Source: Rallus limicola
Lineage: Eukaryota > Chordata > Aves > Gruiformes > Rallidae
Length of the DNA stretch: 64,000 nt
Direction: 5' to 3'
Assembly (NCBI GenBank): GCA_022605955.1
Contig: JAKCOZ010000001.1
Coordinates: forward strand, 100,782,211 to 100,846,210
Positions 1-12,500 of this stretch are shown here, piece by piece. Below the pieces are notes generated by a model, which did not search any database, was not told where the DNA came from, and saw only the letters and a list, made by a program, of their open reading frames with translations. A program made the position numbers and the translations under genes. Every line of letters starts with the position of its first letter. Within the stretch, counting starts at the first letter, position 1.

Positions 1-36
1 TCTCCACCCACCCCCACCCCCACCACCCCCCCCCCG
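1..36. repeat. C-rich low-complexity tract
   Basis: Four runs of three or more C (3, 5, 5 and 10 long) are separated by loops of one to four bases. The minus strand therefore fits the classic G-quadruplex pattern, and the plus strand could form an i-motif. The tract touches the window edge, so its full length is unknown. Confidence 0.85.
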
Positions 37-137
37 AGATTTTTGATGTGTCTGGTCCAACCATCAAATATCTATTTAGTCCTTTATCAGGAAAAATAAA
101 AGGACATATGATTCTCTGAGACCCCACCTGTGGTCTA

Positions 138-446
138 ACCATGTCCAGTTCTTATCTCTGCAATACAAAAGAGACAGGGAGGTACCAGAGCAAGGCCAGA
201 GAAGGGCCATTCAGGTGCTGAGGGTAGGGGACCATCTCTTATGTAAGGAAAGGCTAAGAAAGCTGGGAGTCTTCAGCCTGAACCAGACAAGACTCTGAGG
301 GAATCTTACCAATTAGTAAAAATACCTTATGGAGGGAGAAAAGAAATAAGAGAGGACCTTCTCAGTGGTTCACAGGGATAAGATGGGAGACAACGGGCAC
401 AGATTTCCTGAAACACAAACTTAAGTGCAGGAGGGAAAAATGTTTT
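138..446 (+). mobile_element. CR1 LINE fragment, end of ORF2 (decayed)
   Basis: The nucleotide sequence follows the C-terminal part of CR1 ORF2 in order: a block like TGTCCAGTTCT, the CCAGAGAAGGGCCAT block, a CTTCAGCCTG block, the AATACCTTATGGAGGGAG block, then TTCTCAGTGGTTCACAGGGA and GGGCACAGATTTCC. In intact CR1 this region encodes the part downstream of the reverse transcriptase fingers and palm. The copy has many substitutions and small indels and no open frame. It stops before the usual 3' tail, so it is truncated at both ends. The match rests on recognition of the avian CR1 consensus, not on an alignment. Confidence 0.75.
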
Positions 447-1345
447 TTTCCATTATTAGAATACATCTTGGTTTTGCATTGCTTTAGGGGCTTGTGTGCA
501 GCTAACTGTGGGAATATGTCATTCTAACAGAAGGACCGTATAAATTATTTTTTTCAGTTCAGCAATCAAACTGAAAAAAAAAAAAGGCAAACAGAAACTG
601 AGCTAGAGCAAGCCAAATGCCACTTCAGAAAACCCTAAAAAAGCAATGAGGATATTTGCCACAAAGCAGCCAAACAAGCAGACTTGAATCCTCTGGTCAG
701 TAGAGGGAAAAAAAAGCAGCAAAATGTCCATCTGGAGGTTGTAGTGCAGCCTACTGGTTCACACTCACTGTTCTGTCTTTTTGTATTTATAAAAAATTAA
801 ATAAAGTTATCTCCAACAAGGCTTTTAAAATTTCCCAACATGACGCTCTTAATTTTATAGAAAATGATTTGTAATGGAAATGACTGTGAATCAGGAATTT
901 TAGGGTTCTGATACTACTTTAGTGAATATTTAATGGTTAATACAAGGTAGAATAATGTTAACAGAACACACAGAGTAAGTGGGTTCAGGTTTAAATGCTA
1001 CTGGATAGAAAAGGAATTTTTAATTTGTTTCCATTTTCTAAGAGAAGGAAAGCTGTGCTACAGTTAAAGACATTGAAAAAGAAAATTAAAGGAATAAAAA
1101 AGGGGGAAAAAACCAAATAATAAAGAGGGAAATAAAATGGAAAGGCAAGCATGGCAAAGCAAGCTGAAAGACGTAAGTAAAGGTAACTGGACAAAAATAA
1201 ACTGTGGATTCATTTATTTTGACCAGCTCAGAGATGGGTCAGTACCAAAAGACAAAACCTTGGCAAAGAGTCCTTTTGTAAGCCAAAAGTAGTACATTTC
1301 AGCTCAACAGAACTTAATAGGTGACGCAAATCTATTTTTACTGAC
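447..1345. other. AT-rich stretch without recognised gene
   Basis: Unique-looking AT-rich sequence with short A and T runs (for example the A run near 572-583). I see no repeat family, RNA gene or supported coding region. A 67-codon minus-strand frame at 991-1194 is a low-complexity hydrophobic translation of A/T-rich DNA and is not credible. Confidence 0.6.
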
Positions 1346-2300
1346 TGTGGTGGTTTAGCCCTGGCTGGAGGCCAGATGCCCACCAAAGTCACTCTGTTAC
1401 TCCCCTTTTCAGCTGAACAGGGGAGAAAACATATATTGAGAGGCTCAGGAGTTGAGATAGGGACAGGGAGAGATCATTCCATAATCAGCACCACAGGCAC
1501 AACAGACTCTACACAGAAGAAAGAAACGCTCTAATTTATAACACTGCACTGCACAACCAGTGACACCGGAGTCTGTTAATGAGATGTGTGACCAGATCTT
1601 AAAGCCCCTCCTCCCACCCCTCCCTTCTTAGCAGATTTCACTTTAGTCATGACTTTTCTCCCATCTTCCCCCCATTGTGACATGAGAAGGGGCAGGGAAT
1701 AGGAAAAGCGGGGGTTTCAGTCAGTTCCTCACAAGTCGTTCTCCTTCTTGTCCAGGTGGGGGGGGGGCATTCCACAGGAGACAGTCCTCACAAAATTTTC
1801 CAACATGAGTCCTTTCCCACAGGGCTTCAGCTCCTCACCAGCTGCCCTGGTGTGGATCACTGCTACGGTGGGCAGTCATAAATCATAGAATGTCTCTGAG
1901 TCTCTCAAGCACCACTTCCCCCCCAAGCAAACCTGTTCTGGAGTGCTGGCAGGGGCTTGCTCCAACATGGTCACAGTATCTCCTGTATGTCTCTACCTTC
2001 TCCATCCAGCATGGAGCCTCTCCACAGGCTGCAGGTTGGGTCTCAGCCTTTTCCATGGGCTGTGGGGGGGCATCCATTCCACCATGGGTTTCTCCATGGG
2101 CTGCAGAGGCATCTTTCTCTCTGGCACCTGAGGTGCCTCCTTGCCTCCCTTTCACTGACCTTGATGCCTACACAGTTTCTTACATCTTCTCACTCCCTTC
2201 TCCACTGGAAAAAAGCAGCTGCTTGCATTTGGTTTTTTTTATTTTTTTATCTCCACTGTGTTCTAGCCATTACTGAAAAATATCTTGACTGGTTTCCACT
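1346..2300 (-). mobile_element. ERV-L-type LTR, antisense; upstream edge uncertain
   Basis: On the plus strand the element begins TGTGGTGGTTTAGCCCTGG, which is the complement of an LTR 3' end (…ACCACA). It continues through blocks shared with the LTRs at 21383 and 30408: GCCAGATGCCCACCAAA, ACAGGGGAGAAA, GACAGGGAGAGATCATTCC and ACAACAGACTC. Read on the minus strand, the polyadenylation-signal region precedes a GTCTGTTGTG-rich U5, so the sense strand is minus. The AATAAA seen in the 21383 copy is changed to ATAAAT-like sequence here. The body (about 1750-2160) carries repeated 'catgggctg / tccaccatggg' units typical of this avian LTR group. The 5' edge on the minus strand is lost somewhere around 2270-2560. 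Short open frames on both strands here are not genes. Confidence 0.8.
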
Positions 2301-2559
2301 TCCTGCTTAGAAGACAGAGAGGAGAATGATCAGCTTCCACAGTCTTGCTGATCATGGCATGTCTGATAATGTGCTGGTTCTGGCCACACCAGTCAACCTC
2401 CCTGAGCAGCCAGCACAGGTGAGCTGAGTTAGCCCAGGCTGTTTTCTGCACCACCTGGCATCACTCCCCCAGAAAAGACACAAGCTTTCTTAGGCATTGT
2501 GTGTTTCTGGCAAATTAGCTCTTTTCATATTTCTATTTCAGCCATTATCCTCCATACCA

Positions 2560-2960
2560 CAGAGGTTTTAACCCCTTGGCTTGCTTGATCAATTACATAA
2601 CTATCCTGCAGACGTGACAAGACAAGCAGTATGTACTCACAGTGGCTAGAAACTTATCCTGTGCCCCATGCCACCGCCCAGAACACCATCCTGGGTCTTG
2701 AGAAGCAAGTTCTCTGGTTACATGACACCCCAGAAAGAATCAAGTCAGACAATGGAACTCATTTCTGGAATAATCTCATAGACAGATGGGCCAAAGAACA
2801 TGGCATCTAATGGGTATACGGTATATCCTACCAAGCACTGGCCTCCAGGAAAATTGAGAGGTACAGTGGACTGTTAAAAACTACTCTAAAAGTAATGGGT
2901 GGTGGAACCCTAAAAAACTGGGATATGCAGGACAGACTAAAAGAGTACAAATAAATGCTA
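2560..2960 (+). pseudogene. ERV-L-like pol remnant: integrase catalytic core
   Basis: Frame starting 2643 translates as a retroviral integrase core up to a stop at 2952. Visible are a WLETYPVPHAT block, the SDNGTHF motif with the second catalytic Asp at codon 2748, and a KIERY motif with the catalytic Glu at codon 2856. Exactly 35 codons lie between them, as expected for a DD35E integrase. One of those 35 codons is a stop (TAA at 2808). Upstream, a QYVLT-like stretch sits in a different frame (2627-2641), so a small deletion has removed or shifted the segment before the WLET block. Weaker resemblance to pol continues to about 3085. The gene is dead: one in-frame stop, at least one frameshift, and no start or flanking domains. 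The ERV-L (class III) assignment comes from the motif wording and is an inference. It lies on the strand opposite to the neighbouring LTR. Confidence 0.82.
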
Positions 2961-3089
2961 AACAAAATTCTTCTTATCCAGTATTCCCAGTAGCAAAGAC
3001 ATAGCCTTCTCATATCTCATACCCCCCAAAAAGTATCAACTTCAGTTTAAAGAATGTTGCAGAAAACCTTGGATAATTTCCCTCTTTTA

Positions 3090-4290
3090 GAATTAATAAA
3101 GCAAGTTAGTGTGTTATATGCTTATTCTATAAATCTGTGTTTAAGTGTTTCAGGGTCCAGAGGGTGTCTTAAGAGCTATAAATACTTCATAACTTAGTTT
3201 TCTTCTTAAAGTATTACCTTTCTACCTACAAGAATATATATATGTATGATAATCAACATAGATAATACCTTGAGCTATAAGGACGGTCAGTACTAAATGA
3301 GAACCAGAAAACTTCACTGTCTATTCAGAAAATAATCAGGTCCCACATTATACTTGTTTATGTGGGTACCTTAACAAAACATTATTCAAATACATTTACC
3401 TAATGGGTTCTGATTTTGTTTTTGAATACTCACTTGCATACTAATATAAATATAATAAAACAAATAAACAGCCAAAAAAATTGCCTACAGACACTAGGCT
3501 GTAGCAACGTGAAGTACATTTAAAATCTTTAAGAATTCAAATTGTGTCATTTTCCAGTGACTACGCAAGGGTTTGGGGAGCCTTAGCATTCCTAGTCCAA
3601 GGTGAATGCTGATCCTCTTCAGAAAATAAATATTAATTAATATTAACATAGGAACCACCAGTTAAAAGGTAGTAAAGTTTCTTTAAAATTTGTTTATCAT
3701 ATTGGGCATATTCTCTATTTTGCATAGAATTGAAGATAGTATCTTGTGTTAAATAACATATTCTGATAGATAAAGTGGAAAAAAAAGGCACAACTTTTTT
3801 TCAGATTCAAACAAGAAGAGTTACATAGTCACCATACTGCTGTCTTCCCAGTTTTGTCACAGTCATACTCACAATTTGTCTAGCAGGTATCCTGAATTGA
3901 TTAACTTTGTTAAATCAATGAGAAAAGCCTCGGGAATGAAAATATGGTCTAGAGCAGATATAAGCAGAGAGTTTATTTTTGTCCACTTACCCTATTAATA
4001 GATTTTTCTTCACTCTTTTCCATTTTCTTAAAGTATCTTTAAATGTAAGCAATAAAATTGGAAACTCTAGCAAGCAATTTTAACATTCTGCAATGCTTGG
4101 ATCCTTGATGAATGCCAACTATCTTACTGTGAATTGTGTTTGGTACAACTGCCTTTGACTACCTAGCGGGTGATAATAAAAAAAGACTGAACCAAACTGC
4201 TTTCAGAAGCACACAGTGAAAGGATGAGGCTTCAGCAAGGGAAATCCCAACTAGAAACAAGGAAAAAGGTCATCAAGATTGATCACATGT
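3090..4290. other. AT-rich stretch without recognised gene
   Basis: AT-rich sequence, including a TATATATATG run near 3233-3245 and several A runs. I see no repeat family, RNA gene or credible coding region. Confidence 0.55.
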
Positions 4291-4440
4291 TGGCACAGGG
4301 TCCCGGGCAGGTTTGAGAGTCTCTGTCCTTGGATGTTTTCAGAAATGAACTGGAGAAGGCCCTGAGCAACCTCTTTTAACTATCACCGCAGCCCAGCTTG
4401 CACTTCAGAAGTCCCTTCCAGACTACATCATTCTATGACT
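4291..4440 (+). mobile_element. CR1 LINE 3'-end fragment
   Basis: Starts TGGCACAGGGTCCCGGGCAG, an altered form of the CR1 block that normally reads as a TGCCCAGAG sequence. It continues with TCCTTGGATGTTTTCA, CCCTGAGCAACCT and GTCCCTTCCA, and ends CATCATTCTATGACT. This is the 3' untranslated region and tail of a 5'-truncated CR1. It carries several substitutions, so it is not recent. Confidence 0.8.
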
Positions 4441-6458
4441 CCACATTATACCCTGTGTAAAAAATTGTTTTTTTCCTTTTACAGCACCATTTCCCAGTAG
4501 TCCAGCAGCCTGTTATAGTAGAATAGGTCTTACTCTCATATGGAAAGCACTTCAAACTTGTTTTGTTTTGTGATCAAAAACAGCATAGAGGAACTGTCTC
4601 TAATCACCCACATGCAAAATACCTCTTGCCCTCTCCTTTGCAAATGCTCTCTGCCTTAGTAATTTTTGGCACATCACTCCCAATAGGCCTGATGAGGATC
4701 TATGTGGGTATATATGTATTTGTTGTCCACTAAGATTAAAAACAAGAAAGAGTAGGAAAACAAAACAAAACAAAACAATAAAATATGAGAACCAGAAAAA
4801 TCTTTAGCTTTTACCTTCAGGTACTAATAGCCTTCTAAATAAGCACTAGAAATTTCTCTACCAGAATTATGGTTTTTTTTAGTTTCATTCTTTTTCCTTC
4901 TTATTAATTGGCAAAGCTCATTGCTTTTGGTACAAGAGGTTCAGGCAATTATTCTCACATCATTACAAAGGCTATCTGAAAAGGAGCATTGGTTTTGCTC
5001 TTGTATCTCTTAATGTTTTCAAAGACGTAAATCAGCACATGCTATAATAGTCAACTCCTCAAATTTTAAGACATTCGCACACATATGATATTTTATTTCA
5101 AAGCTTGTCAATAATGAAAGAGATACGGTAGCTGCAAAGATCACCTCAGTGTAAGTCATGAAGATGACTGGATTTTTTAGAATCAATACCTTATTAGGAT
5201 TAATTTTATATAATTTAATATGTATATGAAGGCATATACATACAATGCATGCAAAGAGGAATCTTTGAATTCAGCTCATTTTGCATGGATTATTATGATA
5301 GATTTGACACAGCTAGAACTGAATTTAACTAAATTGAATTTTTCCTATATAGAGATATATAATCTGAAGATTTCATTTTATCTCATGTGCAAGGCCTGAA
5401 TGCAATGCTTGTGGAGTTTGCTTTTATTAAAAGCTTAGTAGACATTTCCTAATGCAGGTTTAAACATGGACTAATTCTTAATCAAATATATTTCAGAAGC
5501 AAGAAGGGCAATATTCAAATAATGATTAATTGAAAACTTAATTAAATCAAAATACACATGAAAGTGCTAAAATAAAGTTTCAGATCATGCAGTTTGAAAC
5601 TGAATCTGAGTAAGGAAAATGAAGGACATGATCAAAACTCCTTCGTAGTGAATGATTCAAATTACCCCAAAGATGCAGAAGAATATTTGAAATTAATTTT
5701 TCTGGTGTAGGTTTGCATTTTATGGAGTATAGAAATAAAGGGTTGGCTTTACCTGCCTATTCCAAATTCCTAAACTTCTGTGTTTCCTGTGCTGTGACAT
5801 GGCACTTCACTAAATTATATCAGAAACTGCCAGAAAAATATTTTCCCAGCCTAATTGGAACTGAGAGTAAAAGATGTAAAGATTGTGGTTTTTTAACTAA
5901 ATAAAATTTTATGGATTATGTACTTTATTCTGCATGGTTAGTCACAGCATACTGATGGGAAGCAACTCATGCACTTAGTAAAAACTTCCAGATTGTAAAA
6001 AGACTCTAATCCATTCACAACGGAAAACATTTGTTTAGCTATTCTCAATTTATGCCACATTTTTCCCCACCCACAGGTGATTCATTTCATGTGATATAAC
6101 TGGTTTAGCATGGTTTATAGCCATTCTGGTGAAGAATCCTGCTGATGGCTCACTGACTCATTTTAAAATCTGTTATGAAGCTATGCATTAACATTGAGAG
6201 TCCTGTATACAATTATGAAGATGTGTAACATTCACGATATAAAATCCTCAGGACAAAGAAGTCATAGAAAATAACTCCAGAGGCTAATACAGCAAAAGGG
6301 AATGTACAGAAGGAACACTTTATGAAAAGGCTTGTCAGAAGTAAAACAAATAATTCCATAGTTCTTTGCAAATTTGAATTATCTGGCAACTGGAGATGCA
6401 CTTGTGTTTTTCACAGTGACAAGATGTGATGAGGGGTGGAGGTGGGGTATTTGGGGGT

Positions 6459-6488
6459 ATGTGTGTGTGTGTGTGTGCATGTGTGTGC
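6459..6488. repeat. (TG)n microsatellite
   Basis: Alternating TG with one CA interruption (…GTGTGTGCATGTGTGTG…). Translations through it give cysteine/valine repeats, which explains the small open frames on both strands here. Confidence 0.9.
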
Positions 6489-7094
6489 TTACACACATCT
6501 GCATTTGCACACATGCTCATCATAGGTGTACTGGGAAGAGAGGAACAAAACTTGCAGATCTACAGAGAAGCAAAGGAATTGTTATTTTTTGCATTTGCAA
6601 GCTTATGATTTTTAACAGCTGAGAAAGAATATTTAGGACTGAAAATAAAGAGGGTCAGGCTGTAACTGTTTCTCCCTGCTTAGAGAAATAACATGGCAAG
6701 AAATGTTCCTCTCATGTATGGCTCTGGAAGAGTGAATGAACCATACGGCCACAGTCAGAGACTATGATACAGCTGCAATAGGGGAACAACAAACTTGGGC
6801 TAACCACTGGTCATGTGATGACCCATAAAGAAGTTATATCATTTTTGCACTTCACAGCTAGCTTTCTAGAAGACACCACAGGGACCTCTGCATAGTGTTA
6901 TTCTGTGTTCTGCAAATGTTATCTTGTATTCTTCACTGCTAGCAGCATGGGTTCAGCAAATTCCACAGACCAATGGTGAAACAGCCAGCATGACAGTTTT
7001 GGGGTTTTTCCCCACCATAAGAATTTGTGTTAGTTGAAATAAAAGGCAATGCAAACAGAACTGTGATAGCACTGAGAGCAACAGCTAAAATCAG

Positions 7095-7126
7095 GAAAAA
7101 AAAAAGAAAGAAAGAAAGAAAAAAAT
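7095..7126. repeat. (GAAA)n / A-rich simple repeat
   Basis: A ten-base A run is followed by repeated GAAA units and another A run. There is no sign that it is the tail of a recognisable retroposed element. Confidence 0.85.
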
Positions 7127-9179
7127 AATCTATTTTATAGAAAACTGACAGGGAAAGCCTATTCATTCATACCTGCAGAATGTGATGCCCTACAGTGCAA
7201 GGTGGGGCAGAGCCAGCATACCCATGCCTCTGCGTTGCCTTTGAGAACCTTCCATCACACCCTGCCTGGCTGAGAGGAACACTCAGCTGCTGGCAGATAG
7301 GATGGTCTGAGCACCTGCCTGCCGGTCTGACCCCTGTTAGCACAGGGGTCAAATTCTTCTGGCCTTAACAAGTGAGATAACTAGCCTATGACCACAAACC
7401 TGTGAGAAACAAAAGTCACACAGATCGATCTAGTGTCAGAGCTGAACATCAGTTGCTGAATATTGATTTGAAGGTTAACAAAGTGTGGGTCAGAGCTGAG
7501 ATAGGAATGTGAGAGAGTGTTAATTTAACACAGTATTTACATTGGCACAGTAATTATACTCTTGTTAAAAGTGTGCATGAGCCACAGGTGTTTTTCACGC
7601 TGTGGTACTTTGCAAGGTTATAAAAAAACTAAAATCTCCTCCCAAACACTTTTCTTGGTGTTCATTTTAAAGTGATATTTAATAATAACAAATACTGAGA
7701 TAAAAATTAATCTCTGTGCTGTTGCTGCATAGGGTCAGTCTGCCACACAGAGGGCTTCCTTAGTGCACACCTCTTCCATAGCCAGTCTCACTTCTGTTTC
7801 CTAAAGATGCTCTGTGGCTCATTTATTATGTGTTATACTTGTTAGCACTCATCAATCAGCCTTGGCAGTACAAAACTAAGCAGCACTGTTGGAAGAACAG
7901 ATGCCAGGCTGCTGGAGTTCTATGTGGTCTGTGCCCCAACAGGCTTACAGTGCCTTGTTTGTGTGCATATAAAGATGGAATATGTCTCCCTGGTGGCTGT
8001 TATTAGGGTCAATTTTCTAAACATCTATGGATTTTGCTTTTTCCAACTCCAGTAAGTATTTCATTAAATTATTTGATCGATTTCCCACTTCTGTCTGGTT
8101 CTTGCTACTGGATGCCTTGCTGTCTTTCTCTGAAGTACAGAAATGAAATTACATGATTAAATAAGGAAAAGAGGAGTACCATAGCTTGACTACCATTGCC
8201 AGCAGCAGCATGTTATAGAGCTACATGTATCTGAGCCACATTTATGCAAACAGAGAAATCCATATTTAATACAGAGCAATGTTCCAGAACTATGCAACCT
8301 GTCCTTCAAGACAGGCATCTCACATTCTGGTTGTTATCAAGAAAAGCAAAAATGTAAGGGTAGTCCCTCAATAGGTTTCTGAGGTAAAGTTTACAAGGGG
8401 ACAGCATCCGTCAGTCATATATGAGGGCTTTAATATCTGAGACAATGCATTGCGCCTTGCTTTTTATATCCTTAGCTATACTAAAGCTCTAATTTAGCCT
8501 TCCCTATTTTAGCTATAACAAAACCAAGCACAGCACCAATTTAAGAAGAAACAAAAGCCTAGAAAAATCTCTAGACTGTTATTATCAACTTTGTCTATTC
8601 ATTGTAACAATTCAATTTTTTGCATTCATTGTCACTGTTTTCACCACCAACACATATATTTCTTTCCATTACTGGCCTCATAATGGAGCAATTATCTTTC
8701 TGAATTTGTTTCCAAAACCTGCCCCAATCATAGACTCTATCCTTAGAAATGCAGACTCCATGGACTGACCTTCAGTCATAAAGCTTTGAAAGAAGAGCCT
8801 CATAGGCTCTGCCTAAGAGAGAGCCCCATTCCAGCAATCCCGCTGATTTTTAAAAGCACATGTTTAGAGAATCAGAATGACACCACCTTGACAGACATCC
8901 AAACTACCCCCTGTGGAGCTGTTCTTCAGTCATTTCCTCTCTGAAGCGTCAGGTTGTTCAGATTTCTGCAGCAGATGTTCTAATAGGCTGTGCCTACGCG
9001 TGTTCCTCTCTTTAGCTGGAATAAACAAAGCATTTTTAATACATAAGAGATTGTTATGATGGATTAGGAAACAGATTTCATCCAGACTTTTTATCTTCTC
9101 CTTTGCATCTTTTCCCATAAACCCATGGAAATCTGGAAAAAAAAGGAGGGGTGTTTAAAGCATCCATTTGTGTCTGTTT

Positions 9180-9535
9180 CCAAGCTCAAATCCTGGCTGC
9201 CAAAATGGTGCCTGCCCCTGGCAGTCCCCCCTCACTTTGCTTCTTTGCTAAAACAGTAGCAGAGAGTACGTGTCGCCCTGTGATCCTCCCATAAGTAGCC
9301 CTGTGAACTGTCTTGACCAGTTTGCTTTGTTGTTTTGTCTCTTTCCTTCTGAATGACAGTGGAGGCAGTAACACTGCCAGCGCACATCCTGGCGTTTTGC
9401 TCTGTATGGGACTGGCGTCCTTACCGGCAGCCTGCTGCCCTGCAACCACCATCCCCTTCCGCTTAAGCAGTGTGCACAGATGTGCAGTGTCTGTGACCTA
9501 CCCGAGGTTGCTGGCAGGTTGATCTGGCTAGGACT
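9180..9535. other. Locally GC-richer segment, unidentified
   Basis: GC content and CpG count are visibly higher than in the flanking DNA (CpGs near 9270, 9382, 9393, 9415, 9425, 9460 and 9504). Overlapping short frames exist on both strands (88 codons minus at 9186-9452; 69 codons plus at 9313-9522), but none has a recognisable domain. It could be a decayed transposable element, a conserved noncoding block or a small exon. I cannot decide between these. Confidence 0.35.
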
Positions 9536-12500
9536 CTACAACAGTGGATAAACTCTGATCATTGATTTTCCTGACACCCCAGGGAACTTCAAGAAACATT
9601 TACCTTACTTGTATTTGTCAGGTACATCATCTCACACACATTTTATGCTGAACTCATCTCCTCCTGTTTGTCTGTTGGTGTGTGGAAGTGTACAAAATAA
9701 AAGGACATTTAACTTTCTTAAAGTATTTTCCCTTATTATAGTGGCACATTTCTACACAGTATTCTATGCAGGAGAGAGAGAGTCAGATATAGTTTGTTTT
9801 CTTATTTATTTTTCCTTTTTTTCTATTCATATTAAGCTGGTCTTTGGCTCATAAGGTCTTTAGTTCATGAAATTGTGGGATGATATACAAAAGGCATGCA
9901 TCCCTGCATAGGTCACAAATATGGCAAACAAGAAGAAGGCTTGTGTGCTTCTGCTCTTGTTTCACTTACTCCCTCTCTTAGCCTTGCCCTTAACATCTAC
10001 TTGATCTTGCACCTCTTTGGTACAATAGTTCTGGTGCACAGTCTCTTAGAAAATCCTTTGCCCTAATCTGTAAGTGCCTCACAAAGAATCTGACACAACA
10101 TCTTCATCTCTAAAGTCACTTCTCAGAATGCTTTTCATGTTATCCAGTTGGCTCAAACTGACTTCAGAAAGACAGTCAAAAAACCAGCTACTACTGTGCT
10201 CCAAGTCTTCCACTTAACATTTTGTAACCACTTTGCCCATGTCTTGTTTAGCCTACCATTGGAGATCTGGACACTGCTAGAAACAGCCGATCCTTCTGGT
10301 TTTTCTTTTTATCTCATCCACTGATGTAGTTCCAGTGAACATGTCTTTTGGGCTAAATACCTCGCTGCTACAAACGCTTGTCTTACAAATAATTTTCAAA
10401 CTCCTTACTTTCCCTTTCTGAGCACGAGGTAATCTCACAGTGCTTACATCCTTGCTTCCATATTTTCCTTCCACCTCCTACTCTTTACTTCGTTACCTTC
10501 AGTCTCTGACTGCCAGCTTTGATCTGAAAGTCTTGACAAAAAAGTCAGGACAAAGAAATTAAAATGCATTCTCTTGCATCAGGAGGTAGAGCAGAAAGAA
10601 GCTCACAGGGATGATTTTCCTCTGAGAGTAATATTCCCAGCAAAGCAGGTTACTAAGTTTTGCATTTAATTGATTCTTTTATTTTTCATATGACACATTT
10701 TCTGATTCTCCTGTACCTCTCCTTTTTTCATTGTTGACCTTTCTCAAGCATGGAATAAGAGGTTAGTGGTTTTAACTGTGTGTTTTATTAGGATCCAATT
10801 AAAAAATTAATATAAGCAACTTCAAGATTTTCAAAGCAGTCCTACCACTGAACTCTGGTTTCATTCACAGGCTGGTAGGCTTGCAAAATTGGGTTTAAAT
10901 ACTTTATTCACGCCCCACCCCTGCCCCGTAAAATAAATAGCTCATCTTCAAATCAAGCCTCAAACAACTTCATTTTCTTGTTCTTTCAACTCTCTAGGGC
11001 ACAGAGCAAAGCTGGCAGCTTCCCAGTGAGTGTAGCTGCTATGGGATTCTCTTTGCAATTTGCAATAGAGAAAACATGTCACTCTTAAAGGAAAGTTTAA
11101 ATTTGTCACTGCTTATAAAGTGATATGTAAGTACTGGGCAATAGTTTGACTCTCCAACCAAAGCAGATCCTAACTCCTTTTAAATTTGGATCATAGCCCT
11201 TTTCCTGTGTTCTGGAATAAGAATGTTTATTTCAGTGGTATTTTTTCTCTAGTGGAAGGCATGTATTATTATTTTGTTGTTAATACTGAAGAAAAAAATA
11301 AAGAAAAGAAATCAAAGAAACACAGTGAAATGAGTGAGGTGAAAATAATGAGATTATAATTTTATTTTTCATTTTACAGAAAAGGCTTTGAGTTATTGCA
11401 AGATGGACATACACAGGCAGCATGTGAACATGTTGCAGTGTACAGCCTGTTGAAGACAGCCTAGCTGCAAAATATGATGGTCAAGATAAGCAACAATTAT
11501 GACCTCAGAGTCAAGAGGGGAATTGTAGCTAGTCACAAGAAATATATGCTATGGAGCTAGGGATTGCTCTTCCCGGTCTTATGAGAGTGCTCTAAGGACT
11601 CACTATTTTTCCTCTGAAAATTAACCTTTCACATGTACGTTCTAGGAAATGCCAAAGCCAGTGGAACCTCACAAGAAAGTAAGATAAAACAGATCACTTA
11701 AAACTTAATACACTTGAATAAAGGCAGAATCCACACCATTTTGAGAAGTCTGACTTCATCACGGTATAGTGAAATACCTGTTTGTCATATTTCTGCCTCT
11801 GTAACCAGTTAGCTTCTCTGAGTGTTGCCAAGAACATAAATGTGGATCAAAAATCGAAATAATTTCTATGTATTATTTTAACATGCAAGCAACAGGATAC
11901 CGCTATAACAAAGCATGAATTTGCATGCAAGCATGTGGGAATAGATATCCTTTTTAAGAACAGCTTCACAGACCTTCTTGAATTATTTCTCAATATTTTT
12001 TTAATGTAGAATTTCTGAAGGAAAACTAATTAAACATTCTACAAGTTTCTATCCATTTTAAGCTTCATGGTTTTTTCCTGCAATGCTTTTATCCTGATCA
12101 CTAGTATGTTTTTTTTTCCCCACACCATCATATTTTGAGGGAAAAGCAAGCCCATACAGATCCATTCAAAATGATTTATCAATTCTCTTCTTCTTTCTAA
12201 TTTGGATCTATCATCAGTTCTTGGCTGGTAACATTAATTAAAAAACCAAACCAAAACAAAACAAATCTCCAAAATAACCCCCCAGAACATAATTTTTATT
12301 TTGATGAGTTTTGGTTTTGTCTAGGGCTTTTTTAATCCTGGCCCAAAATTTTATTTTAATTCCTTACAAGTTGCTGGATATACACATTTCTTTTACAGTG
12401 CTTAAAGGTTAGTCTTAGATGGATTTCCCTATAGTGGTTGAGAGATTAAAGGGCAAAGCACTTTCTACCTTTCTACTGTAGTAGTTACTTTATCTTAGAT

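Larger units (their letters stand above)
4441..9179. other. Long AT-rich stretch without recognised gene
   Basis: Holds only simple repeats that I can name: (CAAAA)n near 4757-4778, (TG)n at 6459-6488 and (GAAA)n at 7095-7126. A 9-bp perfect inverted repeat (TATGTATAT, loop GAAGGC) lies at 5219-5242. Open frames of 60-82 codons (for example 5713-5904 and 6374-6622) cross microsatellites or lack any recognisable domain, splice context or codon bias, and I do not call them genes. Confidence 0.5.

Noticed and set aside
1341..2159. Apparent target duplication CTGAC bounding an LTR of 1346-2154
   Set aside because: The second CTGAC (2155-2159) follows CA, as an LTR end would, but the sequence after it (CTTGATGCCTACACAG…TTCTCACTCCC) still reads like the LTR family interior as I know it. 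The match is probably chance.
1890..2310. Several overlapping open frames on both strands (up to 128 codons)
   Set aside because: They fall in the repeated CATGGGCTG-type body of the antisense LTR. Frames open on several phases at once reflect low stop density in GC-rich repeat DNA.
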